Assembly (NCBI GenBank): GCA_052386635.1
Contig: JBQTJY010000028.1
Location: 1 to 22,215 of the forward strand
Length of the DNA stretch: 22,215 nt
Direction: 5' to 3'
DNA from: VHBM01 sp052386635
GTDB taxonomy: Archaea; Thermoproteota; Nitrososphaeria; Nitrososphaerales; Nitrosopumilaceae
A model generated the notes under the pieces. The model was not told the DNA's origin. It made no database searches and saw only the letters and a list, made by a program, of their open reading frames with translations. Of the stretch, positions 6,296 through 13,340 are shown one piece after another (within the stretch, counting starts at the first letter, position 1; each line of letters starts with the position of its first letter). Both the position numbers and the translations under genes were made by a program.

Positions 6296-6676
6296 TTGAA
6301 TTATTATTCAGAAAGCGGCCTCATGGAGCTAGTTGAAGACATTATTGACTTAGACCCAAGAATGAGGTTTGCAGCACTAATCGACCTTAAAGGAAACATT
6401 GTTGAGGCAATAATGAAGGCAGGAAAAACATCGCTTAAAACACAAAAAGAAGAAGAGCACTTTTGTAGGCAAGTAGCTGAAAGAAGAAAGATGCGAAAAG
6501 AGTTTGATAAAATCTTAGGCAAGGTTAGATATGTCCATGTTGAGCGAGAAAAGGTAACTCAAATGGTCATTTACACAAAGAAAATGACAGTATATTTTAC
6601 AATGGAGCCTGAGCTTAGCATTACAAGAAAAGTGCAGATAGTTAATAAGATCAAAAAAATGACGGCAAGCCTGTAA
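6296..6676 (+). CDS. Roadblock-like small protein (DUF6659-type)
   Basis: A 126-residue soluble protein. The middle part reads like a roadblock/profilin-type alpha-beta fold. FAALIDLKGNIVEAI near residues 25-40 is a beta hairpin typical of these families, followed by a charged helix (EEEHFCRQVAERRKMRKEFD). Strands come next (VRYVHVEREKVTQMVIYT; TVYFTME), then a terminal helix. The family is abundant in Nitrososphaerota and has no settled role; roadblock proteins elsewhere regulate small GTPases or signalling. The start is TTG 6296; ATG 6323 is the alternative. The PIN-like gene starts two bases after its stop, so the pair is an operon and the proteins may cooperate. Confidence 0.7.
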   Translation: MNYYSESGLMELVEDIIDLDPRMRFAALIDLKGNIVEAIMKAGKTSLKTQKEEEHFCRQVAERRKMRKEFDKILGKVRYVHVEREKVTQMVIYTKKMTVYFTMEPELSITRKVQIVNKIKKMTASL

Positions 6677-6678
6677 AA

Positions 6679-6957
6679 ATGAAACAAAAAATTCTAGTAG
6701 ATGAGATGGATGACGGTATGGATGAAAAGCTAAACGCACTTGGCTATGAAGCATACAGTGTAAAAAAACTGCGAACCGAAGGCAAAAAGCTTGCAACAGA
6801 TTATTCGATTATCAATTATGCAAAAGAAAACAAGATGATCCTAGTAACAAGAGATACAGAAAGTGGAAAGGCATGTCAAGAAAATGATATCCCATGTGTA
6901 CTTCTTGATAATAACGAAATTTTCAAGATTGTAGTTGAAAAACTAAAGCAACTATAA
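6679..6957 (+). CDS. DUF5615/Mut7-C-like PIN-fold protein
   Basis: A 92-residue protein. ILVDEMDDGMDEKLNALGY at residues 5-23 and MILVTRDTESG at 53-63 are the two acidic strands of the DUF5615 (PIN-like) fold. Asp8, Asp41 and Asp59 are positioned as a metal-binding triad, so it could be a ribonuclease. In bacteria such proteins are often toxin-like with a DUF433 antitoxin. No DUF433 gene is here; the partner is instead the roadblock-like protein two bases upstream. Many archaeal members are chromosomal and not part of toxin pairs. The fold is fairly sure; nuclease activity is inference. Confidence 0.75.
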   Translation: MKQKILVDEMDDGMDEKLNALGYEAYSVKKLRTEGKKLATDYSIINYAKENKMILVTRDTESGKACQENDIPCVLLDNNEIFKIVVEKLKQL

Positions 6958-6996
6958 TCTGATGATCTTTTTATTGTACGACAAGTGAAATACAAC

Positions 6997-7251
6997 ATGG
7001 ATAGCTGCGATGTGCGTACTCGTGCCTACAAAAACGGCAAAACCTTTGATCAATGCAAAGAGATTGCCGAGTCAATGAATGTCAATCTAAAGCAGCAGAT
7101 CAAAGAACAAGGCAGTGTGGCATGGAGCGAAATCTTATCAAAAGTGGATCATGATGAGCTTGTCTACAAACTGACGCTAAAGTATTTGCGTCGCGATGGA
7201 TATGATATTGGAAACTCACAGATTCCAGAGGTAAAAAAATTTTCTAGCTAG
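6997..7251 (+). CDS. Hypothetical soluble protein
   Basis: An 84-residue protein (MDSCDVRTRAYKNGKTFDQC...) without membrane segments or a domain I recognise. It is largely helical and ends in a basic section (LTLKYLRRDGYDIGNSQIPE). I chose the ATG at 6997 because the T-rich TATA-like stretch near 6968-6974 is about 26 bases upstream; the in-frame GTG at 6985 would add four residues. Its stop lies in the sequence CTAGCTAG, which also contains the stop of the convergent membrane protein, giving an eight-base overlap. The composition and codon pattern match the neighbours, so I consider it real. Confidence 0.65.
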   Translation: MDSCDVRTRAYKNGKTFDQCKEIAESMNVNLKQQIKEQGSVAWSEILSKVDHDELVYKLTLKYLRRDGYDIGNSQIPEVKKFSS

Positions 7252-8068
7252 GATTTACTGCACAGCTGCCATCTGGTCTTCTAAGTTTTCTTGCCATGAT
7301 GACTGGTGTAAAAAACAAAACAGGTATGGTTATTGCAATAAGCAGTGTTTGAAGCTGAGTCAACACAACAGTAAATGCAAGCACACTTGATGTACTAATA
7401 AAAACAGAAAGTAGTGTGCCAACACATGTAGGGCATGCAATGAATAGGCCTGTTGCGGCACCAACACCACTTAGTCCGCCCTCCTTTTTTGCAATCGATA
7501 TAGCATTAACTGCAAGTGCTGCGTTTAGTCCAACCAGATATGATACTATAATCTGCAAAAGTAGGTTTATTGGAATTATTTGCAGTCCTATGTGTTCTGT
7601 AAAGTAGACAATAATTTTTGGCATATAACCGGGATCGCCACAGCATGGAGTTATGTGAGCTGATGGGACAGTTGCTCCATAGTGCTCAGAAAATACCACC
7701 TCTGGTTGATAGACAAGTGTTCCTGATGTCAGTGAAAAGAATACTCCATATGCAATAAACGCTAGCGCAAATATTTTCCGTGATCTGTTGTTGTATGTAG
7801 CAATTGCTATAGTTGATAAAATCCAGCCATCTTTTTCCAAGACCTTTTGTTTGTGATATCGATAAAGACCATACGATATTGCGCCAAAGGAAATAAGCAG
7901 CGCGATGTAAAACCCAAGTGCGAGTCTTTCTATTGCAGGAATTGCATCAGGGGTAATGGCTGCATTCTGAAATCTTGCATATATTAAAAACAAAATTGCT
8001 ATGCTGGAAAAACCCAAAACTATTAGCTTTTTTCCTTTTTGGCCATGTCTTGTAGTCTGTTTTTCCAT
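7244..8068 (-). CDS. Polytopic membrane protein with CC and CPTC motifs
   Basis: A 274-residue integral membrane protein with about six hydrophobic segments (roughly 14-31, 50-70, 98-118, 152-192 as two, 202-256 as two). A loop of about 35 residues between segments 3 and 4 ends with HITPCCGDPGYMP (Cys142, Cys143, His138, Met149). A later segment contains FIACPTCVGTLLS (Cys212, Cys215). Paired cysteines of this kind occur in thiol-redox membrane carriers (CcdA/DsbD/VKOR-like) and in copper-handling proteins. The overall sequence matches neither family well enough for me to name it. ATG start at 8068; transcribed alone. It overlaps the convergent gene by eight bases. Confidence 0.75.
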   Translation of the reverse strand: MEKQTTRHGQKGKKLIVLGFSSIAILFLIYARFQNAAITPDAIPAIERLALGFYIALLISFGAISYGLYRYHKQKVLEKDGWILSTIAIATYNNRSRKIFALAFIAYGVFFSLTSGTLVYQPEVVFSEHYGATVPSAHITPCCGDPGYMPKIIVYFTEHIGLQIIPINLLLQIIVSYLVGLNAALAVNAISIAKKEGGLSGVGAATGLFIACPTCVGTLLSVFISTSSVLAFTVVLTQLQTLLIAITIPVLFFTPVIMARKLRRPDGSCAVNPS

Positions 8069-8109
8069 TCCTTCAAAAGATTATGCTACAAAATTAAATT
8101 TTATTGAAT

Positions 8110-8487
8110 CTAGCCTGGTCCAAACGCAACCATAGACATTGGCTCTCTAAAATCTTTGACTAAAGTTATGCCTTCATGAGTGGTAATAGTAACTGTAGTC
8201 AGGCTTGAAGCCTTTGGTGATACCCAAATTGTTTTGCCAGCTTCTAGTTTATTAAAAACTTGAATGTCACCTTGACCAAAATCTACCTTAAGATCAGTAA
8301 GAACAAGCTTGCCTGTGTTAGTAATTCTTACATTACTAATCTGAACCACATCTTGAACCTTTATTGCATCAACTTCAACTCTGTAATCTGGAATCATTAC
8401 CATTGATGGAATAACAATTGCAAGTATAATTGCAACAATCGCAGAACCCACAGAGATTCCTATTAATTTGGTTTTTGATTGTTTCAT
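8110..8487 (-). CDS. Membrane-anchored secreted-type protein, paralogue of the protein at 17,920
   Basis: A 125-residue protein from the ATG at 8487; a TTG at 8499 would add four residues. After a basic start (MKQSKTK) a single hydrophobic segment (about 9-31) anchors or exports it. The rest is a small beta domain with ISNVRITNTGKLVLTDLKVD, FGQGDIQ, then LEAGKTIWVSP and ITTHEGITLVKDFREP. The same order of motifs (NTG-LT-FGxGxIQ-GxxIxVSP-EGI) occurs in the protein at 17,920, so the two are paralogues. The fold is probably immunoglobulin-like. A TATA-like GTATTTATG (8510-8518, minus strand) is at leaderless spacing. The function is unknown. Confidence 0.75.
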   Translation of the reverse strand: MKQSKTKLIGISVGSAIVAIILAIVIPSMVMIPDYRVEVDAIKVQDVVQISNVRITNTGKLVLTDLKVDFGQGDIQVFNKLEAGKTIWVSPKASSLTTVTITTHEGITLVKDFREPMSMVAFGPG

Positions 8488-8517
8488 AAATAATTCCAAG
8501 CTTTATTTTCATAAATA
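8482..8517. repeat. Two direct copies of TTTCATAAATA around the start of the 8,110 gene
   Basis: TTTCATAAATA occurs at 8482-8492, covering the start codon, and again at 8507-8517, covering the probable TATA box. The copies are 25 bases apart. Overlap with both promoter and start suggests a regulator site, but the motif is AT-rich and could arise by chance. Confidence 0.35.
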
Positions 8518-8584
8518 CTCTCCATTTTGTAATTTACAATTTTTGGTATCATAAAACAAAAATGGAAAAAAATTCTTTCATATC

Positions 8585-8592
8585 TTTATAAA
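8585..8592 (+). promoter_or_regulatory. TATA box for the bifunctional-nuclease-domain gene
   Basis: TTTATAAA is a near-consensus archaeal TATA box. It predicts a start near 8614 and a leader of about nine bases before the TTG at 8623. Confidence 0.6.
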
Positions 8593-8619
8593 CATTAGAA
8601 AGATACCTTTCATTAGAAA
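8593..8619. repeat. Direct repeat CATTAGAAA between TATA box and start codon
   Basis: CATTAGAAA occurs at 8593-8601 and at 8611-8619, 18 bases apart. The first copy touches the TATA box and the second covers the predicted transcription start. This is where archaeal repressors commonly bind. Confidence 0.4.
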
Positions 8620-8622
8620 ATA

Positions 8623-9048
8623 TTGAAAATAGATCAATCTCAAGAGCCAGACTATGAGGTGGCAAAAATAAGCCACATTGGATTTGTAGATCCATATGCT
8701 GTAGAAGGCCTGCTTATTCTAAAAGCAGAAAATGGAAAGGAATTTCACATGCGTGCTTTTTCAGGCGAGGTTGCACGTCATATCTCAAGCTTTATCCAAG
8801 AGCAACGAAACACTGTTCCAACTATTTACAACATGATAGAACAGATTTGCGAAGAAAACGAAATCGTACTTGTAAAGGTAAAGATCTACGAGAGTGGTGA
8901 GGTGTTAAGGGCAAACCTATACTTTACGGGAAAAAAAGACATTGTTCTTAGGAATTATCGCGCATCTGACGGGATTGCGCTTGCAGCATTTTACAATATT
9001 CCAATTTTAATTAGAAAAAACCTACTAAAAGAACCCATGGAAGCCTAG
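8623..9048 (+). CDS. Bifunctional nuclease (BFN, DUF151) domain protein
   Basis: A 141-residue protein made of a single DUF151/BFN domain. ILKAENGKEFHMRAFSGEVA near residues 32-51 and IYNMIEQICEENEIVLVKVK near 67-86 fit the family. So does the pair VLRANLYF and RASDGIALAAFYNIPILI, the SDGIALA motif being the family hallmark. Members have been reported as nucleases in plants, and an archaeal-type structure is known; the cellular role is uncertain. TTG start, supported by the TATA box at 8585. Its stop shares the sequence CTAG with the stop of the convergent PurP-family gene. No neighbour suggests a pathway. Confidence 0.85.
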   Translation: MKIDQSQEPDYEVAKISHIGFVDPYAVEGLLILKAENGKEFHMRAFSGEVARHISSFIQEQRNTVPTIYNMIEQICEENEIVLVKVKIYESGEVLRANLYFTGKKDIVLRNYRASDGIALAAFYNIPILIRKNLLKEPMEA

Positions 9049-10175
9049 GTTACAATTTCACCTAGTCTATTTTGCTGAAGTGCCTTTCTGATTTCCATAG
9101 CAATTCTTCTGCCTACGCCAAACGTTGTCCCATACTGGTATTTTGTGTAAGGTGAAGTTGTAGCAACTATTGGATTCCCAGGTACTCTTAATGATACATC
9201 ATAGACTACCAAGTCCAAGTCCTTTGTTATGACACTTTGAAGTGAAAACGGACCAATAATTCCTGGCGGATAGACTCTCTTTACAGCCTGCACAAACTTG
9301 TCACCTGTTGTTATGACTTTTTCAAGCAATGATTCTCGAATACTTGCAGGCGTGTGACCTACCTCAATGTTTTGCAGCTCAACATCTATGTCAAGCTGCT
9401 GTCTCGCAGGCAGTGCATTATAGTCATGAAGATTAGTTTGCAGTCTTCTTTCAATTCCAATAAAGTCCATCTGTTCTGAAATCGGTGTGTAAAAGTAGTT
9501 AAAGTTCAGATAAGTGCCAATTACTAGTTCTTCGATGCTTGCATTGGCAAGATCCTTTCTAGAAATGATTCCTTGCTTTAACTTTTCTTCTGATTTTTTC
9601 TTGTAATCAGAATATGATGATACAATAAAAAATGCTCTTTCTAGTTTTCTTGTTTTTTCTTGTACCTTTACAATTGATGGCCTGTTGATATTTTTCGGAT
9701 CTTTGAATAGTTTTGGATGTCTTATCTTGGCTTTCTCCAAGAGATAGTATTGATTTTTCTTGTTTTGTCTTTCTTCTGCCTGAAAAAGTGAACGATTTCC
9801 AAAAATTGGAACCTTAAATGAATTTTCGATTGGTTTGTATCCAAGATATGCTGTTAGTGCCCGGTGAGGAACAATTATTGTGTTTTTCTCAACTAGTTTT
9901 TTTTGAATTTTTGGCAAAAGCATGTCTTTGAATTTATCAACTATAATGATTTCATCTGCAATGCGCTTGAATCTTTGATAAGGCGTGGTTCTACCTCTTT
10001 GACAGATCACAATAGTCTCAAATCCCTCGTCTTTTGCTCCGTCCATAACCTCCAGTGCAGAGTGGCTTCCCAAAACTCCAATTCGAACTTCAGAATAATC
10101 TTTTACTATGTTTTGAATTTGTGAAGTTTTGATCACGTGTTTAGCTTTACTATGAGGATCTAATATAGCTATCAA
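9045..10175 (-). CDS. purP: PurP-family formate-AICAR ligase (ATP-grasp)
   Basis: A 376-residue protein of the archaeal PurP family (DUF1246 + DUF1297). The N-terminal half has GSHSALEVMDGAKDEGFE (36-53) and ADEIIIVDKFKDML, the substrate-binding region. VPHRALTAYLG and FGNRSLFQAEERQNK follow. The C-terminal ATP-grasp part contains PPGIIGPFSLQSVITKDLDL and YDVSLRVPGNP. PurP forms FAICAR from AICAR, formate and ATP, replacing folate-dependent PurH in archaea. Archaea often hold a PurP paralogue of unknown function, so this copy may not be the purine enzyme. It lies about 3 kb from the purS-purC cluster on the other strand. TTG start at 10175. Confidence 0.8.
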   Translation of the reverse strand: MIAILDPHSKAKHVIKTSQIQNIVKDYSEVRIGVLGSHSALEVMDGAKDEGFETIVICQRGRTTPYQRFKRIADEIIIVDKFKDMLLPKIQKKLVEKNTIIVPHRALTAYLGYKPIENSFKVPIFGNRSLFQAEERQNKKNQYYLLEKAKIRHPKLFKDPKNINRPSIVKVQEKTRKLERAFFIVSSYSDYKKKSEEKLKQGIISRKDLANASIEELVIGTYLNFNYFYTPISEQMDFIGIERRLQTNLHDYNALPARQQLDIDVELQNIEVGHTPASIRESLLEKVITTGDKFVQAVKRVYPPGIIGPFSLQSVITKDLDLVVYDVSLRVPGNPIVATTSPYTKYQYGTTFGVGRRIAMEIRKALQQNRLGEIVT

Positions 10176-10211
10176 GAATCTTTATTGAATAGTTTGAGGC
10201 TAGGATTTTAG

Positions 10212-10361
10212 ATGGCATATTTTTACCAGTTTGAGCTTATTTTGGTTGGAATAATTTTGCTTTCTGTAATGGGATATGTAGGTGTGAGACTGTGGTTGAA
10301 ACGAAGACATGAAGAACTAACACAGCAAGAAAATGAAAATCAAACTCAAAATTCTAGCTAA
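10212..10361 (+). CDS. Small single-helix membrane protein (49 aa)
   Basis: ATG-started frame encoding MAYFYQFELILVGIILLSVM and then GYVGVRLWLKRRHEELTQQE with a polar Asn/Gln tail. There is one membrane segment (about 8-27) with strongly positive residues right after it (LWLKRRH), so the C-terminus should face the cytoplasm. It fits in the 225-base gap between the divergent PurP-family gene and ubiX. The clear helix followed by basic anchor residues supports a real gene. Role unknown. Confidence 0.65.
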   Translation: MAYFYQFELILVGIILLSVMGYVGVRLWLKRRHEELTQQENENQTQNSS

Positions 10362-10400
10362 TAATAAATTAGCACAACTTTAATCCAAACTTGAAAAGTT

Positions 10401-10958
10401 GTGAAACTAGTCATAGGAATTACTGGCAGCACTGGAACAATTTATGGAGTTAGAATCTTAGAAGAGCTAAAAAAATCAAAGGTCGAAACACATCTTATTG
10501 CAAGTGAATGGGCAAAAAAATGCCTTGCAATGGAGACTGATTACTCATTTGATAAGGTAAAGTCGCTTGCAACATACTATTCTGATGATACTAACATGGC
10601 ATCAAGTGTTTCAAGTGGAACACACAAAACTGATGGCATGATTGTGATTCCATGTAGTATGAAGACGCTTTCTGCCATCGCAAACGGATATGATGAAAGC
10701 TTGGTTGCACGAGCAGCAGGCGTCACATTAAAAGAATCAAGAAAGCTAGTTCTAGTTGTACGTGAAACACCATTTACTGCTATTCACCTAGAAAACATGT
10801 TAAAACTATCAAGACTTGGAGTCATAATACTTCCACCTGTGCCTGGCTTTTACACAAAACCTACAACAATAGATGATGTCATCAACCACACGGTTGGAAA
10901 GTGTCTTGACCAGTTTGATATTGAACATAATTTGTACAAAAGATGGGGCTCAACATAA
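10401..10958 (+). CDS. ubiX: Flavin prenyltransferase UbiX
   Basis: A 185-residue UbiX/Pad1-family protein. IGITGSTGTIYGVRILEEL at residues 4-22 is the FMN-binding loop and first helix. IPCSMKTLSAIANGYDESLV (about 83-102) and the following helix hold prenyl and flavin contacts. LVVRETPFTAIHLENM and LPPVPGFYTKPTTIDD complete the family pattern. UbiX joins dimethylallyl phosphate to FMN to make prenylated FMN, the cofactor of UbiD decarboxylases; no ubiD gene is in this window. GTG start at 10401. The SRPBCC gene follows after six bases, so they are probably co-transcribed. Confidence 0.9.
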   Translation: MKLVIGITGSTGTIYGVRILEELKKSKVETHLIASEWAKKCLAMETDYSFDKVKSLATYYSDDTNMASSVSSGTHKTDGMIVIPCSMKTLSAIANGYDESLVARAAGVTLKESRKLVLVVRETPFTAIHLENMLKLSRLGVIILPPVPGFYTKPTTIDDVINHTVGKCLDQFDIEHNLYKRWGST

Positions 10959-10964
10959 CTACAA

Positions 10965-11372
10965 TTGTCAAAAATAAAGATTGAAAAAATAATCAAGGCA
11001 GATAGAAACAAAGTTTACAATATTACAACAAATTATGAAAATTTTGAAAAAAACTTTTCAAAGTATTTTCCATCTATTCGAATAAGATCAGAGCGAGATG
11101 GTGTATCTGTTATTGAAGAGCACATGATATTAGGGAAAAAAGAGTTTGTAATGATGACAAAGCACGTAAAAACTCCGCCTGAGATTCACGAGATCATTGT
11201 TATTGGCGGCGACTGCAAAGGTAGCCACATTATTGAAAAGTATGATTCAGTGCCTGAGGGAACAAAACTGACCGTAGAGGCAGACTTTAAGCTAGGATTG
11301 TTTCGAAAACCAAATGTTTCTGATGGATTACAAGATATTATAGATGAGTTTGCAAGGGTTGCAGAAAACTAA
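10965..11372 (+). CDS. SRPBCC (polyketide cyclase/START-like) protein
   Basis: A 135-residue single-domain protein. It begins MSKIKIEKIIKADRNKVYNI followed by NYENFEKNFSKYFPSI, the first strand and helix pair of the SRPBCC/coenzyme Q-binding fold. VIEEHMIL, FVMMTKHV and KYDSVPEGTKLTVEADFKL form the sheet, and a final helix ends the domain. These proteins hold hydrophobic ligands; COQ10-like members bind quinone or polyisoprenoid. Placement six bases after ubiX makes a quinone or prenyl ligand an attractive guess, no more. TTG start. The TAA stop overlaps the tatA stop (CTAA, four bases). Confidence 0.8.
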   Translation: MSKIKIEKIIKADRNKVYNITTNYENFEKNFSKYFPSIRIRSERDGVSVIEEHMILGKKEFVMMTKHVKTPPEIHEIIVIGGDCKGSHIIEKYDSVPEGTKLTVEADFKLGLFRKPNVSDGLQDIIDEFARVAEN

Positions 11373-11566
11373 GACTCTTTTTTGTCTTTGAACTCTTTTA
11401 GTTCTTTGTCGCCTTCAATCTTTCCTTTCTCGTACTCGCTTTTTGCTTTACCAAATGTTTTTGCAAGCTCTGGAATCTTTTTTGCACCAAAAATGACAAT
11501 GGCTGCAATTATTATGATAAAGATCCATTCTTGACCAGCTATAAAGTTAGGTATGGCATCTAACAT
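11369..11566 (-). CDS. tatA: Twin-arginine translocase subunit TatA
   Basis: A 65-residue TatA/E protein. A short outside N-terminus is followed by one membrane helix (EWIFIIIIAAIVIF, about 13-26) and the conserved FG hinge (FGAKKIPELAKTFGKAK). An amphipathic helix and a highly charged tail (DKELKEFKDKKES) follow. TatA oligomers form the passage for folded twin-arginine proteins once TatC has bound the substrate. It lies 32 bases downstream of tatC on the same strand, so the two form an operon. No tatB is seen, as usual in archaea. Confidence 0.92.
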   Translation of the reverse strand: MLDAIPNFIAGQEWIFIIIIAAIVIFGAKKIPELAKTFGKAKSEYEKGKIEGDKELKEFKDKKES

Positions 11567-11598
11567 GTCGTTTTTTGCTCTTTTTGAGATTTAAGTGT

Positions 11599-12396
11599 TC
11601 ATGTATGCAACACTTTGCTTTGGCGTTGTTTTCTCTCTACCACCGCCATTCCTGCAAGGTATAGCGCAATCATTGGTCCTGCAATAAACCACATGGTGAC
11701 GCCACTTCCGTCTGGAGTTATTACTGCACCAAAAACAACTATTGCAACAATTGCATATCTGATATTTTTTCGCCAAAATGATGCATCAGTTAGTCCTGAT
11801 ACTGTGGCTGCATACATTACCAAAGGCAATTGAAAAGAAATTCCAAATGCCAAAAGAAATTGTAAAACAAACGTTACAAAATCAACTATGTTAAGAAATG
11901 TAACAATGCCTGCAGACTCACCATATTGATAAAGAAAATCAAGAAGGTATGGAATTACCATAACGTATGAAAAAACACAACCAATAACAAAAAGACCGAC
12001 GGCAGGAAGCGCAATTGATCGTCCAGCCTTTATCTCATTTTCTTTTAGTGCAGGGGCAATAAATCCACTAAGCTCCCTTACAACAATTGGCATCGAAACA
12101 ACTATTCCAACAAGTGCGGCTATGTATATCTGGGCAAAAAATGCCTGACCTGGGGCAGTTTGAATAAGTTGCACTTCGTCTGGAATAAGTTGTGTTCTCA
12201 TGTGGTTTGTAATCTGTGCAGCAATGTTGTTCAAGGGATTTGGTTCTGGATAGTAGAGAGTTAATCCAGAAAACTCGATTGGAGTAAAATGAAATGACAG
12301 AATAAAGGCAATAACTATTCCAACAGAAATAACAATTCGCAAAATACGTGTTCTAAGCTCATTTAGATGTCGACTGATTTCTTGTATCTCAGACAT
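11599..12396 (-). CDS. tatC: Twin-arginine translocase subunit TatC
   Basis: A 265-residue TatC with the expected N-terminus (SRHLNELRTRILRIVISVG, residues 8-26). Six hydrophobic segments follow, with the family motifs FAQIYIAALVGIVVSMPIVV, then ALKENEIKAG and the FGISFQLPLVMY-type segment. TatC binds the twin-arginine signal of folded proteins in the membrane. In archaea of this type, copper and Rieske proteins are probable cargo (inference). ATG start at 12396. The insert between segments 1 and 2 (about 42-80) is long and polar. tatA follows in the same operon. Confidence 0.92.
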   Translation of the reverse strand: MSEIQEISRHLNELRTRILRIVISVGIVIAFILSFHFTPIEFSGLTLYYPEPNPLNNIAAQITNHMRTQLIPDEVQLIQTAPGQAFFAQIYIAALVGIVVSMPIVVRELSGFIAPALKENEIKAGRSIALPAVGLFVIGCVFSYVMVIPYLLDFLYQYGESAGIVTFLNIVDFVTFVLQFLLAFGISFQLPLVMYAATVSGLTDASFWRKNIRYAIVAIVVFGAVITPDGSGVTMWFIAGPMIALYLAGMAVVERKQRQSKVLHT

Positions 12397-12416
12397 GGAT
12401 TAATTTCCTTAAAGCA

Positions 12417-12428
12417 CTATTTATTTTC
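12417..12428 (-). promoter_or_regulatory. TATA box for the tatC-tatA operon
   Basis: On the minus strand GAAAATAAATAG is centred about 26 bases before the tatC ATG, matching a leaderless transcript. tatC would thus have its own promoter separate from the hypothetical gene upstream. Confidence 0.45.
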
Positions 12429-12473
12429 AGTATTATTTTATTTTTAAACATAAAAGTGATCTAGAAAAGTAAT

Positions 12474-12941
12474 CTATTTGCTACCAGGTACTGGCAAAAG
12501 CTTTGCTGTGGGTAGCCCTGCTTGCTCTTTTTCCTCTTCTGTCAGGTTCTCAAACTCTATTGATATTGAGGCCATTGCCTTGAACCTTGATTCGAGCTCT
12601 CTTGCAAGCTGCCCGACCTCTTTTCCACTAAAGAATTCCTTTGAGCCTTCAAGAAAAACCCGTTCCCCTCTCTCTTTTTCCTCGCCTCCAACTTTTGACT
12701 TGAGAAATTTTGTAATCTCAGGCACTTCTTTTCTTTCAATATTGTTATGATAGTAAGTGACTCCTTTAATGGGATTATAATCAAACGGCGTTCCATGTTT
12801 ATAGAGAAATACTCCAATAAACTCTGCATTTTCTTCAGGTTCTCTAACACATTTTATTTCCCAGTTGAGAACCTTTTGTATGTTATAGTTTAGCTTTTCA
12901 ACTTCTTCTGAAGTTAATTTCCAGTATCGGTCTCGTGCCAT
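12474..12941 (-). CDS. Hypothetical soluble protein
   Basis: A 155-residue charged protein without signal or membrane segments. It begins MARDRYWKLTSEEVEKLNYN. It has a central region FIGVFLYKHGTPFDYNPIKG and a Glu/Lys-rich helix (KVGGEEKERGERVF). It ends with SIEFENLTEEEKEQAG and LPVPGSK. I do not recognise a domain. It precedes tatC on the same strand with a 77-base gap that holds a likely tatC promoter, so a link to export is not established. Codon use matches the neighbours and the frame is free of competitors, so it is very probably a gene. Confidence 0.75.
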   Translation of the reverse strand: MARDRYWKLTSEEVEKLNYNIQKVLNWEIKCVREPEENAEFIGVFLYKHGTPFDYNPIKGVTYYHNNIERKEVPEITKFLKSKVGGEEKERGERVFLEGSKEFFSGKEVGQLARELESRFKAMASISIEFENLTEEEKEQAGLPTAKLLPVPGSK

Positions 12942-12994
12942 CTATTAATCAAGCTAATGCAGCAATATGTAATTGTTATTGTTGTTTTAATGAC

Positions 12995-13004
12995 TTGCAT
13001 GCAA
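12995..13004. promoter_or_regulatory. Palindrome TTGCATGCAA upstream of purS
   Basis: A perfect ten-base palindrome lies about 40 bases before the purS ATG and 54 bases from the divergent gene at 12941. It is just upstream of the probable purS TATA box (13012-13020) and could be an activator or repressor site. Confidence 0.35.
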
Positions 13005-13011
13005 AGATAGG

Positions 13012-13020
13012 TTAATTATG
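13012..13020 (+). promoter_or_regulatory. TATA-like box for purS
   Basis: TTAATTATG is centred about 26 bases before the purS ATG at 13042, consistent with a leaderless transcript. The start codon itself lies between TGACA (13030-13034) and TGTCA (13043-13047), an imperfect dyad of unknown meaning. Confidence 0.45.
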
Positions 13021-13041
13021 TTTTGATTATGACACAAATTT

Positions 13042-13296
13042 ATGTCAACATATACAGTTCATGTAACAATTGAAAATAAACCAGGAATCAATGATCCTGA
13101 AGGCGAAACAATTCTAAATGATCTTGTCCTGAAAGGAAACTATTCCTCTGTTACAAAAATTCGTTCTGCAAAAATGTTAAAGTTTACAATAAAAGAAAAA
13201 GACAAAAAGTCTGCAGAAAAAAAGGTTCGCAAGTTATGTGATGAGCTGCGAATCTACAATCCTATGGTAAGTCAGATTACTGTTGATGTTTTTTAG
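13042..13296 (+). CDS. purS: FGAM synthase subunit PurS
   Basis: An 84-residue PurS. The pattern YTVHVTIENKPGINDPEGET and ILNDLVLKGNYSSVTKIRSA is diagnostic, as is KLCDELRIYNPMVSQITVDV at the end. PurS is the small bridging subunit that brings PurQ (glutaminase) and PurL (synthase) together. The complex turns FGAR, glutamine and ATP into FGAM. Presence of a separate purS agrees with the short, Gram-positive-type PurL at 14,047. purQ follows after 73 bases with its own promoter. Confidence 0.92.
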   Translation: MSTYTVHVTIENKPGINDPEGETILNDLVLKGNYSSVTKIRSAKMLKFTIKEKDKKSAEKKVRKLCDELRIYNPMVSQITVDVF

Positions 13297-13340
13297 GCTG
13301 CGATCCTGACTATAATTAAAAACTGTTTTGCAAGATTGAA

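Noticed and set aside
6679..6957. Toxin-antitoxin locus
   Set aside because: No DUF433 or other antitoxin-type gene is adjacent; only a roadblock-like neighbour is seen, so a TA call is not supported.
12557..12850. 97-residue minus-strand frame inside the 12,474 gene
   Set aside because: Out-of-frame shadow of a better gene; composition is Lys/Gln/Ser-rich with no coherent pattern.
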